A program made the translations under genes and the position numbers. From Pseudomonas syringae CC1557 (GTDB lineage: Bacteria; Pseudomonadota; Gammaproteobacteria; Pseudomonadales; Pseudomonadaceae): DNA of 64,000 nucleotides. Position 1 is the stretch's first letter. Each line of letters begins with the position of its first letter. The notes under the pieces are model-generated. The model saw nothing but the letters and a program-made list of their open reading frames with translations, did no database searches and had not been told where the DNA came from. This document shows positions 17,469-26,340 of the stretch, piece by piece. The stretch covers positions 2,852,001 through 2,916,000 of the forward strand of contig NZ_CP007014.1 in NCBI RefSeq assembly GCF_000452705.1, written 5' to 3'.

Positions 17469-19588
17469 CTCTTATGCACACAGCTTCCGAATACCAAAGC
17501 CTCTGCGAAATCGTTCACGATCAGGCCTTTTTGAAAGTCACCGGCCTGGGGCACGACTTTTTCCTGAAAATGGAGTCGCTCAACCCGGCGGGCTCCATCA
17601 AGCTCAAGACGGCTGTCGGCTTGATCAATGACGTGCAGGCGCGCGGTCTGCTGGGGCCCGAGACGATTCTGATCGAGTCGTCGTCAGGCAATCTCGGCGT
17701 GGCGCTGGCGATGATCTGCGCCGAGCGTGGCATTCCGTTTACCTGCGTGGTCGATCCCAACAGTTCCAGCCACAACATCCGCATGATGCGCAGTTATGGG
17801 GCCGAGGTCATTCAGGTGGAAACCCCGGATGCCAATGGCGGTTTTCTGGGCACGCGTATTCAGCTGATTCGCCACAAGGTGGCCAGTGATGCGCGTTACG
17901 TCTGGCTTAATCAGTATGAAAACGCTGCCAATCCGCGAGCCCATGCGCGGACCACGGCGAGTTCGATCAGTCGGCATTTCGGTCATGTGGATTACCTGTT
18001 TGTGGGGGCAGGCACTACCGGCACGCTGATGGGCTGCATTCAGCATTTTCAGCGCCATCATCCGACCACCAGGATCATTGCCGTGGACAGCGTCGGTTCG
18101 GTGACCTTTGGCACACCGGCAAGTCGCCGTTTCATACCAGGGCTGGGCACCAGCCAGCGTCCGCCGATCTTTGACTCAGACGGCATTCATGCGCTGGAAA
18201 TGGTCCCGGAAGCACACACCGTTGCCATGTGCCGAATTCTGGCGCGCAGCAAAGGCATGCTGGTCGGCGGCTCGACCGCGACAGTGATTGCAGCCGTGCA
18301 TGCCTGGCGCGAGCGTATCGAGCCGGGGGCGGTGGTGGTGGCGTTATCGCCGGATTGGGGAGAGCGCTATCTCGATACGCTGTATGACGATCACTGGGTC
18401 GAGCAGCGTTTCGGTCGCGACGTGCTGAGCATGACCCTGGCAGACCTCTCAGTGCCACCCGCAGCCCCTTGTGGCAGCGAGCTTGCTCGCGAAAGCGGTG
18501 GTTCAGGTGCGACGCCTTCGCGAGCAGGCTCGTTGCCACAGGATTTCTCGTCATGGACCGTTTGGCTGTCTGCCGAGCGGTTGAAGCGTGCGCCGTTCCA
18601 TGTGGTCGACGGGGAAGTCGTTGCACGCCTGCTGGCCGCTGATCCTCTGGCCTGTATCGACGACGTGCAGACGGCTTATCTGGACCACGAAGCCGGTCGC
18701 ACGATCAACCCTGACAGCTATTTCCTGCGCTTTCCCGAAGCACCGGCCAATCGCATTATTGCGCTGCCGGCCAGCCTGACGGGGGATCAGCCAGTCAGTG
18801 GCATCAAGTGGATCTCCAGTTTTCCGGGCAATGTCGAGAGTGGTCTGCAACGTGCGTCTGCGGTGCTGATTCTCAATGATCCTCTCACCGGCTATGCCTT
18901 CGCTTGCCTGGAAGCCTCGCGAATCAGCGCCATGCGCACCGCAGCGTCTGCCGTACTGGGTGCGCGCTGGATGAATCGGCAACAGCGTCATGTCGGGCGC
19001 ATGGCCTTCGTGGGGGCCGGGTTCATTGCCCGGACCATCCTCGATATGTTCGTCAGCGACGGCTGGAGCATGGACGCGGTCAGCGTCTTCGATCAGCACG
19101 AAGATTCGATGCTGGCTCTGATCAAACATGCTGCCGGTTGCCATCAACTGCGCTGCGAAGCGGCTGATTTACACGACTGCCTGCAAGCCGACGTGGTGGT
19201 GTTCGCCACCACTGCGCCCAGCCCTTATGTACTGGAGCCGATCTTCCGGCCGGGGCAATTGCTGCTGAATATTTCCCTGCGTGATCTCGGGCCTGAGGTC
19301 GTTGCTCAGGCCAACAACATCCTGGATGACGTCGAGCACTGCCTCAAGGCGCAGACTTCCCCTGATCTGGCCGTTCAGCAGTACCGCGACCGCTCGTTCA
19401 TCACCGGCACGCTGGCGCAACTGATGACCGGGCAGGTAGAACTGGCGCCGGATCGGCCCTCGATTTTCTCGCCGTTTGGCCTCGGCGTACTGGACCTTGC
19501 AGTGGGGCAGCGGCTGTATAAGCAAGCGCTGGCCGAGGGCAGTGCACTGCCTGTGCCGCGATTCTTCCATGAATCGAGTCGCTGGTGA
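17465..19588 (+). CDS. SbnA-SbnB fusion: 2,3-diaminopropionate synthase
   Basis: A 707-residue bifunctional protein. Residues 1-330 are a cysteine-synthase-fold PLP enzyme like SbnA: PLP lysine in NPAGSIK (about 46), phosphate loop SSSGNLGVAL, and VGAGTTGTLMG. Residues about 365-707 are an ornithine-cyclodeaminase/SbnB-like NAD enzyme with Rossmann motif FVGAGFIARTILDMF and VVFATTAPSPYV. Separate SbnA and SbnB turn O-phosphoserine and glutamate into L-2,3-diaminopropionate via a shared intermediate, so a fusion is chemically sensible. The ATG overlaps the N-monooxygenase stop (ATGA). The linker, residues about 335-360, is encoded by a REPIN (18470-18540), which is unusual. AlnA/AlnB of alanosine biosynthesis are related pairs. 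Confidence 0.88.
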   Translation: MTLMHTASEYQSLCEIVHDQAFLKVTGLGHDFFLKMESLNPAGSIKLKTAVGLINDVQARGLLGPETILIESSSGNLGVALAMICAERGIPFTCVVDPNSSSHNIRMMRSYGAEVIQVETPDANGGFLGTRIQLIRHKVASDARYVWLNQYENAANPRAHARTTASSISRHFGHVDYLFVGAGTTGTLMGCIQHFQRHHPTTRIIAVDSVGSVTFGTPASRRFIPGLGTSQRPPIFDSDGIHALEMVPEAHTVAMCRILARSKGMLVGGSTATVIAAVHAWRERIEPGAVVVALSPDWGERYLDTLYDDHWVEQRFGRDVLSMTLADLSVPPAAPCGSELARESGGSGATPSRAGSLPQDFSSWTVWLSAERLKRAPFHVVDGEVVARLLAADPLACIDDVQTAYLDHEAGRTINPDSYFLRFPEAPANRIIALPASLTGDQPVSGIKWISSFPGNVESGLQRASAVLILNDPLTGYAFACLEASRISAMRTAASAVLGARWMNRQQRHVGRMAFVGAGFIARTILDMFVSDGWSMDAVSVFDQHEDSMLALIKHAAGCHQLRCEAADLHDCLQADVVVFATTAPSPYVLEPIFRPGQLLLNISLRDLGPEVVAQANNILDDVEHCLKAQTSPDLAVQQYRDRSFITGTLAQLMTGQVELAPDRPSIFSPFGLGVLDLAVGQRLYKQALAEGSALPVPRFFHESSRW
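18470..18540. repeat. REPIN (inverted REP pair) inside a coding sequence
   Basis: Two 24-nt arms (18470-18493 and 18517-18540) are inverted repeats matching at 22 of 24 positions. Each contains the GCGAGC-NN-GCTCGC-type core typical of Pseudomonas REP sequences. The element is translated without a stop in the SbnA-SbnB linker. Confidence 0.8.
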
Positions 19589-21336
19589 TGGCCATGCACA
19601 CGCATACCGTTGCGATTATCGGCATGGGTTCACGAGGGCTGAGCATTCTGGAGCAACTGATCGGCATGAGCCGTCACGCCGATCAGCAGCCCCTGCATAT
19701 CGAAGTGTTCGATCCGCAGCCGCCGGGCAGTGGATTGCATCATGCGCAGCAGCCGGATTACCTGATGCTGAATACCATGGCGGGCCAACTGTCAGCGTTT
19801 TCCTCGGCATTTCCTGCCTGTGAGCCAGCAGGCTGGACCTTTTTGCAGTGGTGCAGCGCGCGTGACGTTCGTCTTGATGAGCGCGGCCACGTCAGCGTCG
19901 ACGGGCAGGGCAGGCCCGTCGGGTTCGGGGATTTCGTGCCACGTCGCTTACTGGGGTGCTACTTGCAGGACAGCTACCGCTTTCTGCTGCAACAGTGCCC
20001 GGCACACGTGCGGGTGCGCCATTACGCCGAGCAGGTGACCGCCTGCCGCTTGCTGCCCGACGGGAACGGTTTCAGGCTACGCAGCCAGCAGCGCCAGATG
20101 TCCGTTGACGCCGTATTCCTGACCAGCGGGCACGCCGCAGAAACCGTAAAGCAACAGGTGATCGGCGAAACGGTTGCCATTGAAGGTCTCGGGCTGACCG
20201 CCATGGATACGCTTGCCAGCCTTACCCAGGGGCGTGGTGGGCGATACGTAGGCGATGGTGGTTTTGCAGGCTGGCGATACCTGCCGTCTGGACGCGAGCC
20301 CAGGGTGTTTCTGTATTCGCGTTCGGGGCTGCCGTTTCACGCCCGCCCGCAAGGCCCTCCCTCCAGCGAGGCGGCGCTGCCAAGGCTGTTCTTCACTGCA
20401 GAGGCCATCAACGGGCTACGTCAGCAAAGGCCTGCCGGACAATTGGACTTCCGGTGCGACGTGCTGCCGCTTATCAAGGATGAAATGCGCGCGGTGTTCT
20501 ATCAGGCCAAGGCGCGTCTTGCTGCGCCCCGGCATGTGCAGTCAGTCCAGCAACTGCTGCGTGAAACGGCGTCGAGGCCCGCGCTGTTTGCCCGGCTGGC
20601 CGAGCAGTGGGGTGATTTCGACCCGGACGAGTGGCTGGTAACCGAGCGCTGGTCTGGGTCAGCAGAGGCTTATGCCGCCTGGTTCGTCGATTGGATCAAG
20701 CGCGATCTGGCGTTGAGTCGGCTGGGCACGGCACAGAGTCCGATCCGGCTGGCCCTGGAAGTCTGGCGCGATTACCGCGATGTGCTGCGTCTGGTCGCCG
20801 AACGCAACGGGCTGACCGAGGCATCGACCCTGGACTTTTATGGCACGTGGGCCGGGCTGTCGAACCGTCTGGTCGGCGGGCCACAAAAGGAGCGCCATGA
20901 AGACCTGCTCGCGCTGATCACGGCGGGCGTGGTGACGGTATTGCCGCCGGTGGACGCTGCACCGCAGTCAAGGATGCCTGCCGACAGCGTTATTGCGGCG
21001 CGGGTTGCTCATAGCGGGCTGTCGCGTAATGCACAGGGCGTGATTGGCGATTTGCTGAAGCAAGGGTTGATCCGCGCCGCACATGCCTGGCCCGCTGACG
21101 GTATCGAAACTGATCAAGCTGGCCGTGCGCTTGATCGTCACGGTTCGCCGCAGCCAAGGCTCTGGATACTGGGCCCGGCCATCGAAGGCTGCACGTTTTA
21201 CAACCATTACGTGCCTACGCCAGACCCCACCTGCCACGCGCTGATTGAGGCGCGGCGGGCAGTCGAGTCGTGCCTGGAAATGCTCGCAGCTCACGTATCA
21301 GAAGACTTCACACACTCATTTAAAGAAGTGCTTTAA
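19588..21336 (+). CDS. FAD/NAD(P)-binding protein (PF13454-like)
   Basis: A 582-residue flavoprotein-like protein. The N-terminal dinucleotide motif is VAIIGMGSRGLSILEQL; DPQPPGSGLHHAQQPDYLMLNTMAGQLSAF follows, characteristic of the FAD-NAD(P)-binding family seen in bacterial gene clusters. The C-terminus repeats a family signature (LWILGPAIEGCTFYNHYVPTP). ATG 19588 overlaps the SbnA-SbnB stop as TGATG. The family is mostly uncharacterised. In this cluster it could oxidise or reduce an N-N-containing intermediate; that is conjecture. Confidence 0.7.
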   Translation: MAMHTHTVAIIGMGSRGLSILEQLIGMSRHADQQPLHIEVFDPQPPGSGLHHAQQPDYLMLNTMAGQLSAFSSAFPACEPAGWTFLQWCSARDVRLDERGHVSVDGQGRPVGFGDFVPRRLLGCYLQDSYRFLLQQCPAHVRVRHYAEQVTACRLLPDGNGFRLRSQQRQMSVDAVFLTSGHAAETVKQQVIGETVAIEGLGLTAMDTLASLTQGRGGRYVGDGGFAGWRYLPSGREPRVFLYSRSGLPFHARPQGPPSSEAALPRLFFTAEAINGLRQQRPAGQLDFRCDVLPLIKDEMRAVFYQAKARLAAPRHVQSVQQLLRETASRPALFARLAEQWGDFDPDEWLVTERWSGSAEAYAAWFVDWIKRDLALSRLGTAQSPIRLALEVWRDYRDVLRLVAERNGLTEASTLDFYGTWAGLSNRLVGGPQKERHEDLLALITAGVVTVLPPVDAAPQSRMPADSVIAARVAHSGLSRNAQGVIGDLLKQGLIRAAHAWPADGIETDQAGRALDRHGSPQPRLWILGPAIEGCTFYNHYVPTPDPTCHALIEARRAVESCLEMLAAHVSEDFTHSFKEVL

Positions 21337-21361
21337 CTCACTCATAAAAAAGGAATTACCC

Positions 21362-22006
21362 ATGTACGAACTGACATTACTGACGGCGCTGGCTGGCGCG
21401 TTCATTGTGCTGATCATCAGCCCCGGGCCGAATTTTCTGGTCATCACCCAGCTGTCATTCAGCCAGTCCCGGCAGCAGGGAATCTGCGCCGGGCTGGGCG
21501 TTGCCTCGGGGAGCATTCTCTGGGCATTGCTGGCCGCCACCGGGCTGGGGCTGATCTTTCAGCAGTTGCCTTGGCTGCAACCGGCCCTGCAATTGCTCGG
21601 CGGTGCTTACCTGACCTGGCTCGGCAGCAAAAGCCTGCGCAGTGCGGGCAGCCAGCCCAAGCCGCGGGATATCGGCGCGCTGGGCATCGGCAGCCTGGGG
21701 CGCGCCTATCGCTTCGGCCTGTTCACCAACCTGACCAACCCCAAGGCGCTGGCGTTTTACACCAGCGTCTTCACCACTGTCACCACGCCGGGCATGCCGA
21801 TGTGGGTGCGCACGGCAGGGGTATCGATCATCGCGGTGCTGGCCATTTCGTGGTTCGTGTTGCTGGCCACGCTGTTTTCGATTCCTGCCGTGCAGGTTCG
21901 CTATCAGCGCATGAAAAAAGCCATCGACATTGTCACCGGGCTTTTCATGATCGCGTTCGGCCTGCGTCTGCTGATCGGTCTGCTGCCCGCTGGTCTCTTT
22001 CACTGA
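21362..22006 (+). CDS. LysE/RhtB-family amino-acid exporter
   Basis: A 214-residue inner-membrane protein with about six hydrophobic segments and the LysE-family N-terminus LAGAFIVLIISPGPNFLVITQLSFSQSRQQGICAGLGVASG. It should export an amino acid or analogue by proton antiport. ATG 21362 follows an AAGGA site; the longer frame begins inside the previous gene. As the only transporter in the cluster it probably removes the finished amino-acid-like product and gives self-protection. Confidence 0.88.
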   Translation: MYELTLLTALAGAFIVLIISPGPNFLVITQLSFSQSRQQGICAGLGVASGSILWALLAATGLGLIFQQLPWLQPALQLLGGAYLTWLGSKSLRSAGSQPKPRDIGALGIGSLGRAYRFGLFTNLTNPKALAFYTSVFTTVTTPGMPMWVRTAGVSIIAVLAISWFVLLATLFSIPAVQVRYQRMKKAIDIVTGLFMIAFGLRLLIGLLPAGLFH

Positions 22007-22042
22007 AGCGCTGACTGACTCGATTTTCAAGGGAATACCTCA

Positions 22043-23197
22043 ATGCACAGCAACAATTGGCACTATCCGACTTCAATCCGGGCCGGCGCAGGGCGCGTCA
22101 CAGAACTGGTCGACGCCTGTCGGGTGACAGGCATCAAGCGACCGTTATTGATCACCGACCACTTTCTCGGCGGTACTGCCATGATTGCCTCCGCCGTGGA
22201 GGACTGCCGTAGCCAATTGGGCCACTGCGGGCTGTTCGACCGGGTCAAGGGCAACCCGACCGGCAGCAATGTTGCCGAAGGGCTGGAGGCTTATCGTGCC
22301 GGTGGCTATGACGGCGTCATCGCGTTTGGCGGCGGCTCGGCGCTGGACGCCGCCAAGGCCGTGGCGCTGATGTCCGGCCAGACCCGCCCGCTCTGGGATT
22401 TCGAGGACATCGGCCAGAATCACCTGCGCGCCGACCCGCAAGGCATAGCGCCGGTCATCGCCTTGCCTACCACCGCCGGGACCGGCTCTGAAGTGGGCAG
22501 GGCTTCGGTGATCACCGATGAGCTGGCACAGGTCAAACGCACGATCCTGCACATCCGCATGATGCCGCGCATTGCGATTCTGGACGCCACGCTGACTCTG
22601 GACCTGCCGATGCATTTGACTGCCGCAACCGGTGCCGACGCGTTGACCCACTGCATGGAGGCCTGGTGCTCGCAGGTCTGGCACCCGATGGCCGAAGCGG
22701 TGTCGGTCAAGGGCATGCAGATGATCAAGCAGTATCTGCCCCGCGTAGTGGCCGACGGGCAGGATCTGGAGGCGCGTCAGCAGATGCTGGTGGCCTCAAG
22801 TCTGGGCGCCGCCGCGTTTCAGCGTGGCCTGGGCGGCGTCCATGCGATTGCTCAAAGTCTGGGCGCGCTGTATGACCAGCACCATGGTTTGTTGAATGCG
22901 ATCCTGCTGCCTTATGTGCTGCAAGCCAACCGTTCGGCGCTGCTGACCCAAATGGAGGATCTGGCGGTTTACTTGCGTTTGCCCGAGCCGGGCTTCAACG
23001 GCGTGATGGCGTGGGTGCTGAACCTGCGCGAGCAGATCGGCATTCCGCATACGCTGGCTGCCATCGGTATTGATGATCGTGATGCGGAGCGGGTCGGGAA
23101 GATGGCATTTGCCGATGGTTGTTCGCACACCAATCCGATTCGTCATTCGGCGGCAGACTACGCGCAGATTTTCAGCCGTGCGGTTCATGGGGACTGA
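22043..23197 (+). CDS. Iron-containing (group III) alcohol dehydrogenase
   Basis: A 384-residue NAD(P)-dependent dehydrogenase. GGGSALDAAKAVAL is the nucleotide-binding loop. Metal ligands are expected in ATGADALTHCMEAW (Asp and His), GGVHAIAQSLG (His) and DQHHGLLNA (His), all present. Such enzymes interconvert aldehydes or semialdehydes and alcohols. If the DAO enzyme releases 2-aminoadipate or glutamate semialdehyde from the hydrazine, this enzyme could dispose of it. That is a proposal from context. Confidence 0.85.
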   Translation: MHSNNWHYPTSIRAGAGRVTELVDACRVTGIKRPLLITDHFLGGTAMIASAVEDCRSQLGHCGLFDRVKGNPTGSNVAEGLEAYRAGGYDGVIAFGGGSALDAAKAVALMSGQTRPLWDFEDIGQNHLRADPQGIAPVIALPTTAGTGSEVGRASVITDELAQVKRTILHIRMMPRIAILDATLTLDLPMHLTAATGADALTHCMEAWCSQVWHPMAEAVSVKGMQMIKQYLPRVVADGQDLEARQQMLVASSLGAAAFQRGLGGVHAIAQSLGALYDQHHGLLNAILLPYVLQANRSALLTQMEDLAVYLRLPEPGFNGVMAWVLNLREQIGIPHTLAAIGIDDRDAERVGKMAFADGCSHTNPIRHSAADYAQIFSRAVHGD

Positions 23198-23200
23198 GGC

Positions 23201-24379
23201 ATGCAGCAACTGGATGAAAGCGCCGCGCAGCGCCTGGCGCAGGTCTGGCAGCGCTTCATTGATCAGGGGCGGATCGTCGGAGGTGTTGTGCTGCTGGCTC
23301 AGGGCGGTGAGCTGCATTACGCCTGCGCCAGCGGCTTGGCTGATCGGGAGCGGCAGATTCCGGTCTGCCGCAACACGCGCTTTCGTCTGGCGTCACTGAC
23401 CAAGCTGCTGACGTCCATCACTGTGATGCGCCTGTGCGAGCTGGGAGTTCTGGGCCTTGACGCTGCGCTGACTGACTGGCTGCCAGCCTTTCGACCACGG
23501 TTGGCCGATGGCCGTGAGCCGGTGATTACCCTGCGGCATTTGCTGTCGCACACTTCCGGCCTGAGCTACGGTTTCGAGCAACCGTCCGGCAATGCCTATC
23601 AACAGGCTGGCGTCTCGGACGGGCTGGATTGTGTCGCGTTTGACCTGCACGAAAACCTCGCGCGACTGGCGCGCTTGCCATTGCTGTTCGAGCCCGGCAG
23701 CGCGTGGGGTTATTCGCTGGCCACCGACGTGCTGGGCGCGGTGATCGAACAGGCCAGCGGCATGCCCTTGGCGCACGCCGTCGCTCGATGGGTCACTGAG
23801 CCTTTAAGCATGAGCAGGACCTCATTCCGCCACGAGCCGGGTCAACTGCTGGCCGCTGCGTATAAGGACGGCGCTTGCTGGCCGCAGCTTATCGGCGACA
23901 ACGAGGTAGTGATGCTCGACAGCGGATGGGCACGGTTGTCCTCGGTCCGTGCGTTTGACTCGACGGCCTATGAGTCGGGCGGGGCTGGCATGTTGGGCAC
24001 GGCGGATGACTATCTTCGCGTGCTGGAATGTTTGCGTCTGGGCGGTGCGCCGTTACTGAGTCCAGTCAGTACCGGGCAACTGTTGGGCAACGCGATGGGC
24101 CAGACGACGGTTGAGAACCGTGGGCCGGGCTGGAAATTCGGCCTGGGGCCGATGATTCTGACCGATCCGCCGGCCGCCAGGCATCGGCAGGGGGCGGGCA
24201 CCTGGTCATGGTGCGGCCTGTACGGCAGCCATTATTGGGTTGATCCGGTGTCGGCCATCAGCTTCGTCGCCATGACCAACACCGCCGTAGCGGGTGCGTG
24301 GGGCGAGTTTGCCGAGGCGATGGTCGACGCGCTGTATCTCATACCCGCGCGAACTGCTTGCGGTAGCTGCTCGGGCTGA
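23201..24379 (+). CDS. Beta-lactamase-fold serine hydrolase
   Basis: A 392-residue class C-like serine hydrolase (esterase, amidase or transpeptidase family). The nucleophile motif SLTK lies in RLASLTKLLTSI near residue 66, and a YSLATD block holds the second catalytic element. No signal peptide, so it is cytoplasmic, unlike true beta-lactamases. It follows the alcohol dehydrogenase by three bases and is the last gene of the cluster; its 3' end overlaps the end of the AraC gene by 41 bases. It may perform an acyl transfer or hydrolysis at the end of the pathway. Confidence 0.82.
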   Translation: MQQLDESAAQRLAQVWQRFIDQGRIVGGVVLLAQGGELHYACASGLADRERQIPVCRNTRFRLASLTKLLTSITVMRLCELGVLGLDAALTDWLPAFRPRLADGREPVITLRHLLSHTSGLSYGFEQPSGNAYQQAGVSDGLDCVAFDLHENLARLARLPLLFEPGSAWGYSLATDVLGAVIEQASGMPLAHAVARWVTEPLSMSRTSFRHEPGQLLAAAYKDGACWPQLIGDNEVVMLDSGWARLSSVRAFDSTAYESGGAGMLGTADDYLRVLECLRLGGAPLLSPVSTGQLLGNAMGQTTVENRGPGWKFGLGPMILTDPPAARHRQGAGTWSWCGLYGSHYWVDPVSAISFVAMTNTAVAGAWGEFAEAMVDALYLIPARTACGSCSG

Positions 24380-25292
24380 TCCCCACCAGATTGCGGAAGT
24401 GGCGGCGGAAGGATTCTTCGGAACCGAAACCCGCCCGGTCTACCACTTCGTTGAGGCGCAGTTTCGAGGATTCAAGCAGCTCCTTGGCGTAGGCCACGCG
24501 CTCGCCAAGCAGCCAGTCGATGGGTGTCAGACCGGTGCTTTCCATGAAGCTGCGGTGCAGGGTGCGGGTACTGATTGCTGCCCGCGAAGCCATGTCCTTG
24601 ATGGTATGCGGTCGCTTCAGGTCGCTGCGAACCCAGTCCATCAAATTGGAAATCGGCCCGTCGCTGGCGGTTACCAGTTGCCGGGAGGCGTACTGCGACT
24701 GTCCGCCTTCGCGATGCGGCGGAATCACCATACGCTGCGCCACCATGTTGGCAACACGCGCCCCGTGATCGTTGCGCACCAGGTGCAGCATCATGTCCAG
24801 CCCGGCAGCCGAGCCGGCAGCGGTGACAATCGTGCCTTGATCCACATACAACTCGTTGGGCTGGATGGTCAGGCCCGGATACATGCTGGCCAGCAGATCG
24901 GTGTAACGCCAGTGGGTGGTGACCTTGTGCCCGTCAAGCAGACCGGCCGCCGCCAGCACAAAAGCGCCGGTGCATATCGAGCAGATCCTCGCGCCTCTTG
25001 CGTGCGCAGCCTGGAGCTGTTCGATCAAGCACTGTGGAACCGCTGATTCAACACCGCGCCAGCCCGGCACGATGATGGTGTCGGCACTTTCCAGCAGCAC
25101 TTCGCCTGGCGTTGGCACGATGGTAATACCGCCCGCCGCAGTGATCGGCCCGTCGTCGACCGGGTAGGTCGCAAACTCATACCAACTGACCCCGAGTTCG
25201 GGTCGTTTGAGGGCAAATACCTCAACCGTGCAGCCAAATTCGAAGGTGCAAAGCTGGTTATAGATCAGGGCGACAACGAGATGATTTTTCAT
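24339..25292 (-). CDS. GlxA-family AraC transcriptional regulator
   Basis: A 317-residue regulator with an N-terminal DJ-1/PfpI-like domain (ICSICTGAFVLAAAGLLDGHKVTTHW, Cys in the nucleophile-elbow position) and a C-terminal AraC helix-turn-helix pair (IKDMASRAAISTRTLHRSFMESTGLTP and FGSEESFRRHFRNLVGISPSSYRKQF). GlxA-type proteins usually activate catabolism of amino compounds. It faces the cluster end to end and is divergent from a DJ-1 gene, so it may control that gene. A role in the cluster is possible. Confidence 0.88.
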   Translation of the reverse strand: MKNHLVVALIYNQLCTFEFGCTVEVFALKRPELGVSWYEFATYPVDDGPITAAGGITIVPTPGEVLLESADTIIVPGWRGVESAVPQCLIEQLQAAHARGARICSICTGAFVLAAAGLLDGHKVTTHWRYTDLLASMYPGLTIQPNELYVDQGTIVTAAGSAAGLDMMLHLVRNDHGARVANMVAQRMVIPPHREGGQSQYASRQLVTASDGPISNLMDWVRSDLKRPHTIKDMASRAAISTRTLHRSFMESTGLTPIDWLLGERVAYAKELLESSKLRLNEVVDRAGFGSEESFRRHFRNLVGISPSSYRKQFARV

Positions 25293-25416
25293 GGCGCGAT
25301 GTTACCGGATATTGGCATTTCAGCCAGTAGTTTGACTCGATGCTACTGCGTAACCTGCGATCCAGGTGAAACATTAACATGCAAGCGGTCTGGCAAGCAG
25401 ACCCTGGAGCCAACTC

Positions 25417-26022
25417 GTGCCACTCAATATCGGTATCTACGTCTACGACGACGTCGAAGTCCTCGACTTCGCTGGCCCCTACGAAGTATTCACTACCGCA
25501 ACCCGCATGCACGCGCGCACCAGCCGTGATGACCGGGCGCTGTTCAACGTGTTCACCATTGGTCGCAGCACTACGCCGGTGCGTGCGCGTGCCGGCCTGA
25601 AAGTCGACCCGGATTTTTCGATCAGTGATCACCCGCCCATCGACTGCCTGATCGTGCCGGGCGGGGTGGTCAATGCAGAGCTCGAAAAAGACGACGTAAT
25701 CCGCTGGATCAGCGAACAGTCAGTACCGGGGCGTGTGGTCGCGGCGGTCTGCACCGGAGCCTTCATGCTGGCCAAGACCGGCAAGCTGGCCGGCAAGCAG
25801 GTCACTACGCACTGGGAAGACATCGACGACCTCAAGGAAATGTTCCCCTCGGTGGACGTGCTCAGCACGCTGCGCTGGGTAGACGAGGGCTCATTCGTGA
25901 CATCGGCCGGTATTTCCGCCGGTATCGACATGAGCCTGCACTTGGTCGAGCGCATGCACAGTCGTGCTCTGGCCGAGCGCACAGCGCTGCAAATGGATTT
26001 TGACTGGACCGAAAACGACTGA
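25417..26022 (+). CDS. DJ-1/PfpI-family protein
   Basis: A 201-residue cytoplasmic protein. GTG 25417 is used because a GGAG site precedes it by seven bases. The conserved strand IGIYVYDDVEVLDFAGPYEVF opens the fold and the reactive Cys is in VAAVCTGAFMLAKTG. Related proteins are isonitrile hydratases, glyoxalases or chaperone-like proteins; the function cannot be chosen here. It is divergent from the GlxA gene with 124 bases between. Confidence 0.82.
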   Translation: MPLNIGIYVYDDVEVLDFAGPYEVFTTATRMHARTSRDDRALFNVFTIGRSTTPVRARAGLKVDPDFSISDHPPIDCLIVPGGVVNAELEKDDVIRWISEQSVPGRVVAAVCTGAFMLAKTGKLAGKQVTTHWEDIDDLKEMFPSVDVLSTLRWVDEGSFVTSAGISAGIDMSLHLVERMHSRALAERTALQMDFDWTEND

Positions 26023-26340
26023 TTCATTTGCGTTCCCCGCTGCGACTTCCCCGGTGGTCAGGGAAAGCATCGGGGTCGATGTTAACAGCGGCTCGAAGAC
26101 ATTCGTCTTGCCCTGGATATCACGGATGACGGCATGCGCCCGAAACGTGCATAGCGAAGCCCGTTTCGGGAAGACCTGCCTATGCACCACCCCAGTCTGA
26201 CGCGTATCTGCCGGCTGCCGTGAAGCCGGCAGTCTGGCTGATCAGCCAGGGATTCCTGCATTCCCGATCACATTCCCCGATCACTTTCCCGTCCAGCGGC
26301 AGGCCGCCCCCAATCTTTGCAAAACCAGAGTGCAGGACAC

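Noticed and set aside
12102..24379. Reading the cluster as a siderophore locus of staphyloferrin B type because of SbnA/SbnB and the N-hydroxylase
   Set aside because: No NIS synthetase, NRPS, acyl/formyl transferase, TonB receptor or Fur-like site was seen, while cupin plus MetRS-like genes fit N-N chemistry better.
25891..26190. Minus-strand frame extending past the DJ-1 gene
   Set aside because: Most of it is antisense to the DJ-1 gene; the remaining 50 codons have no recognisable domain.
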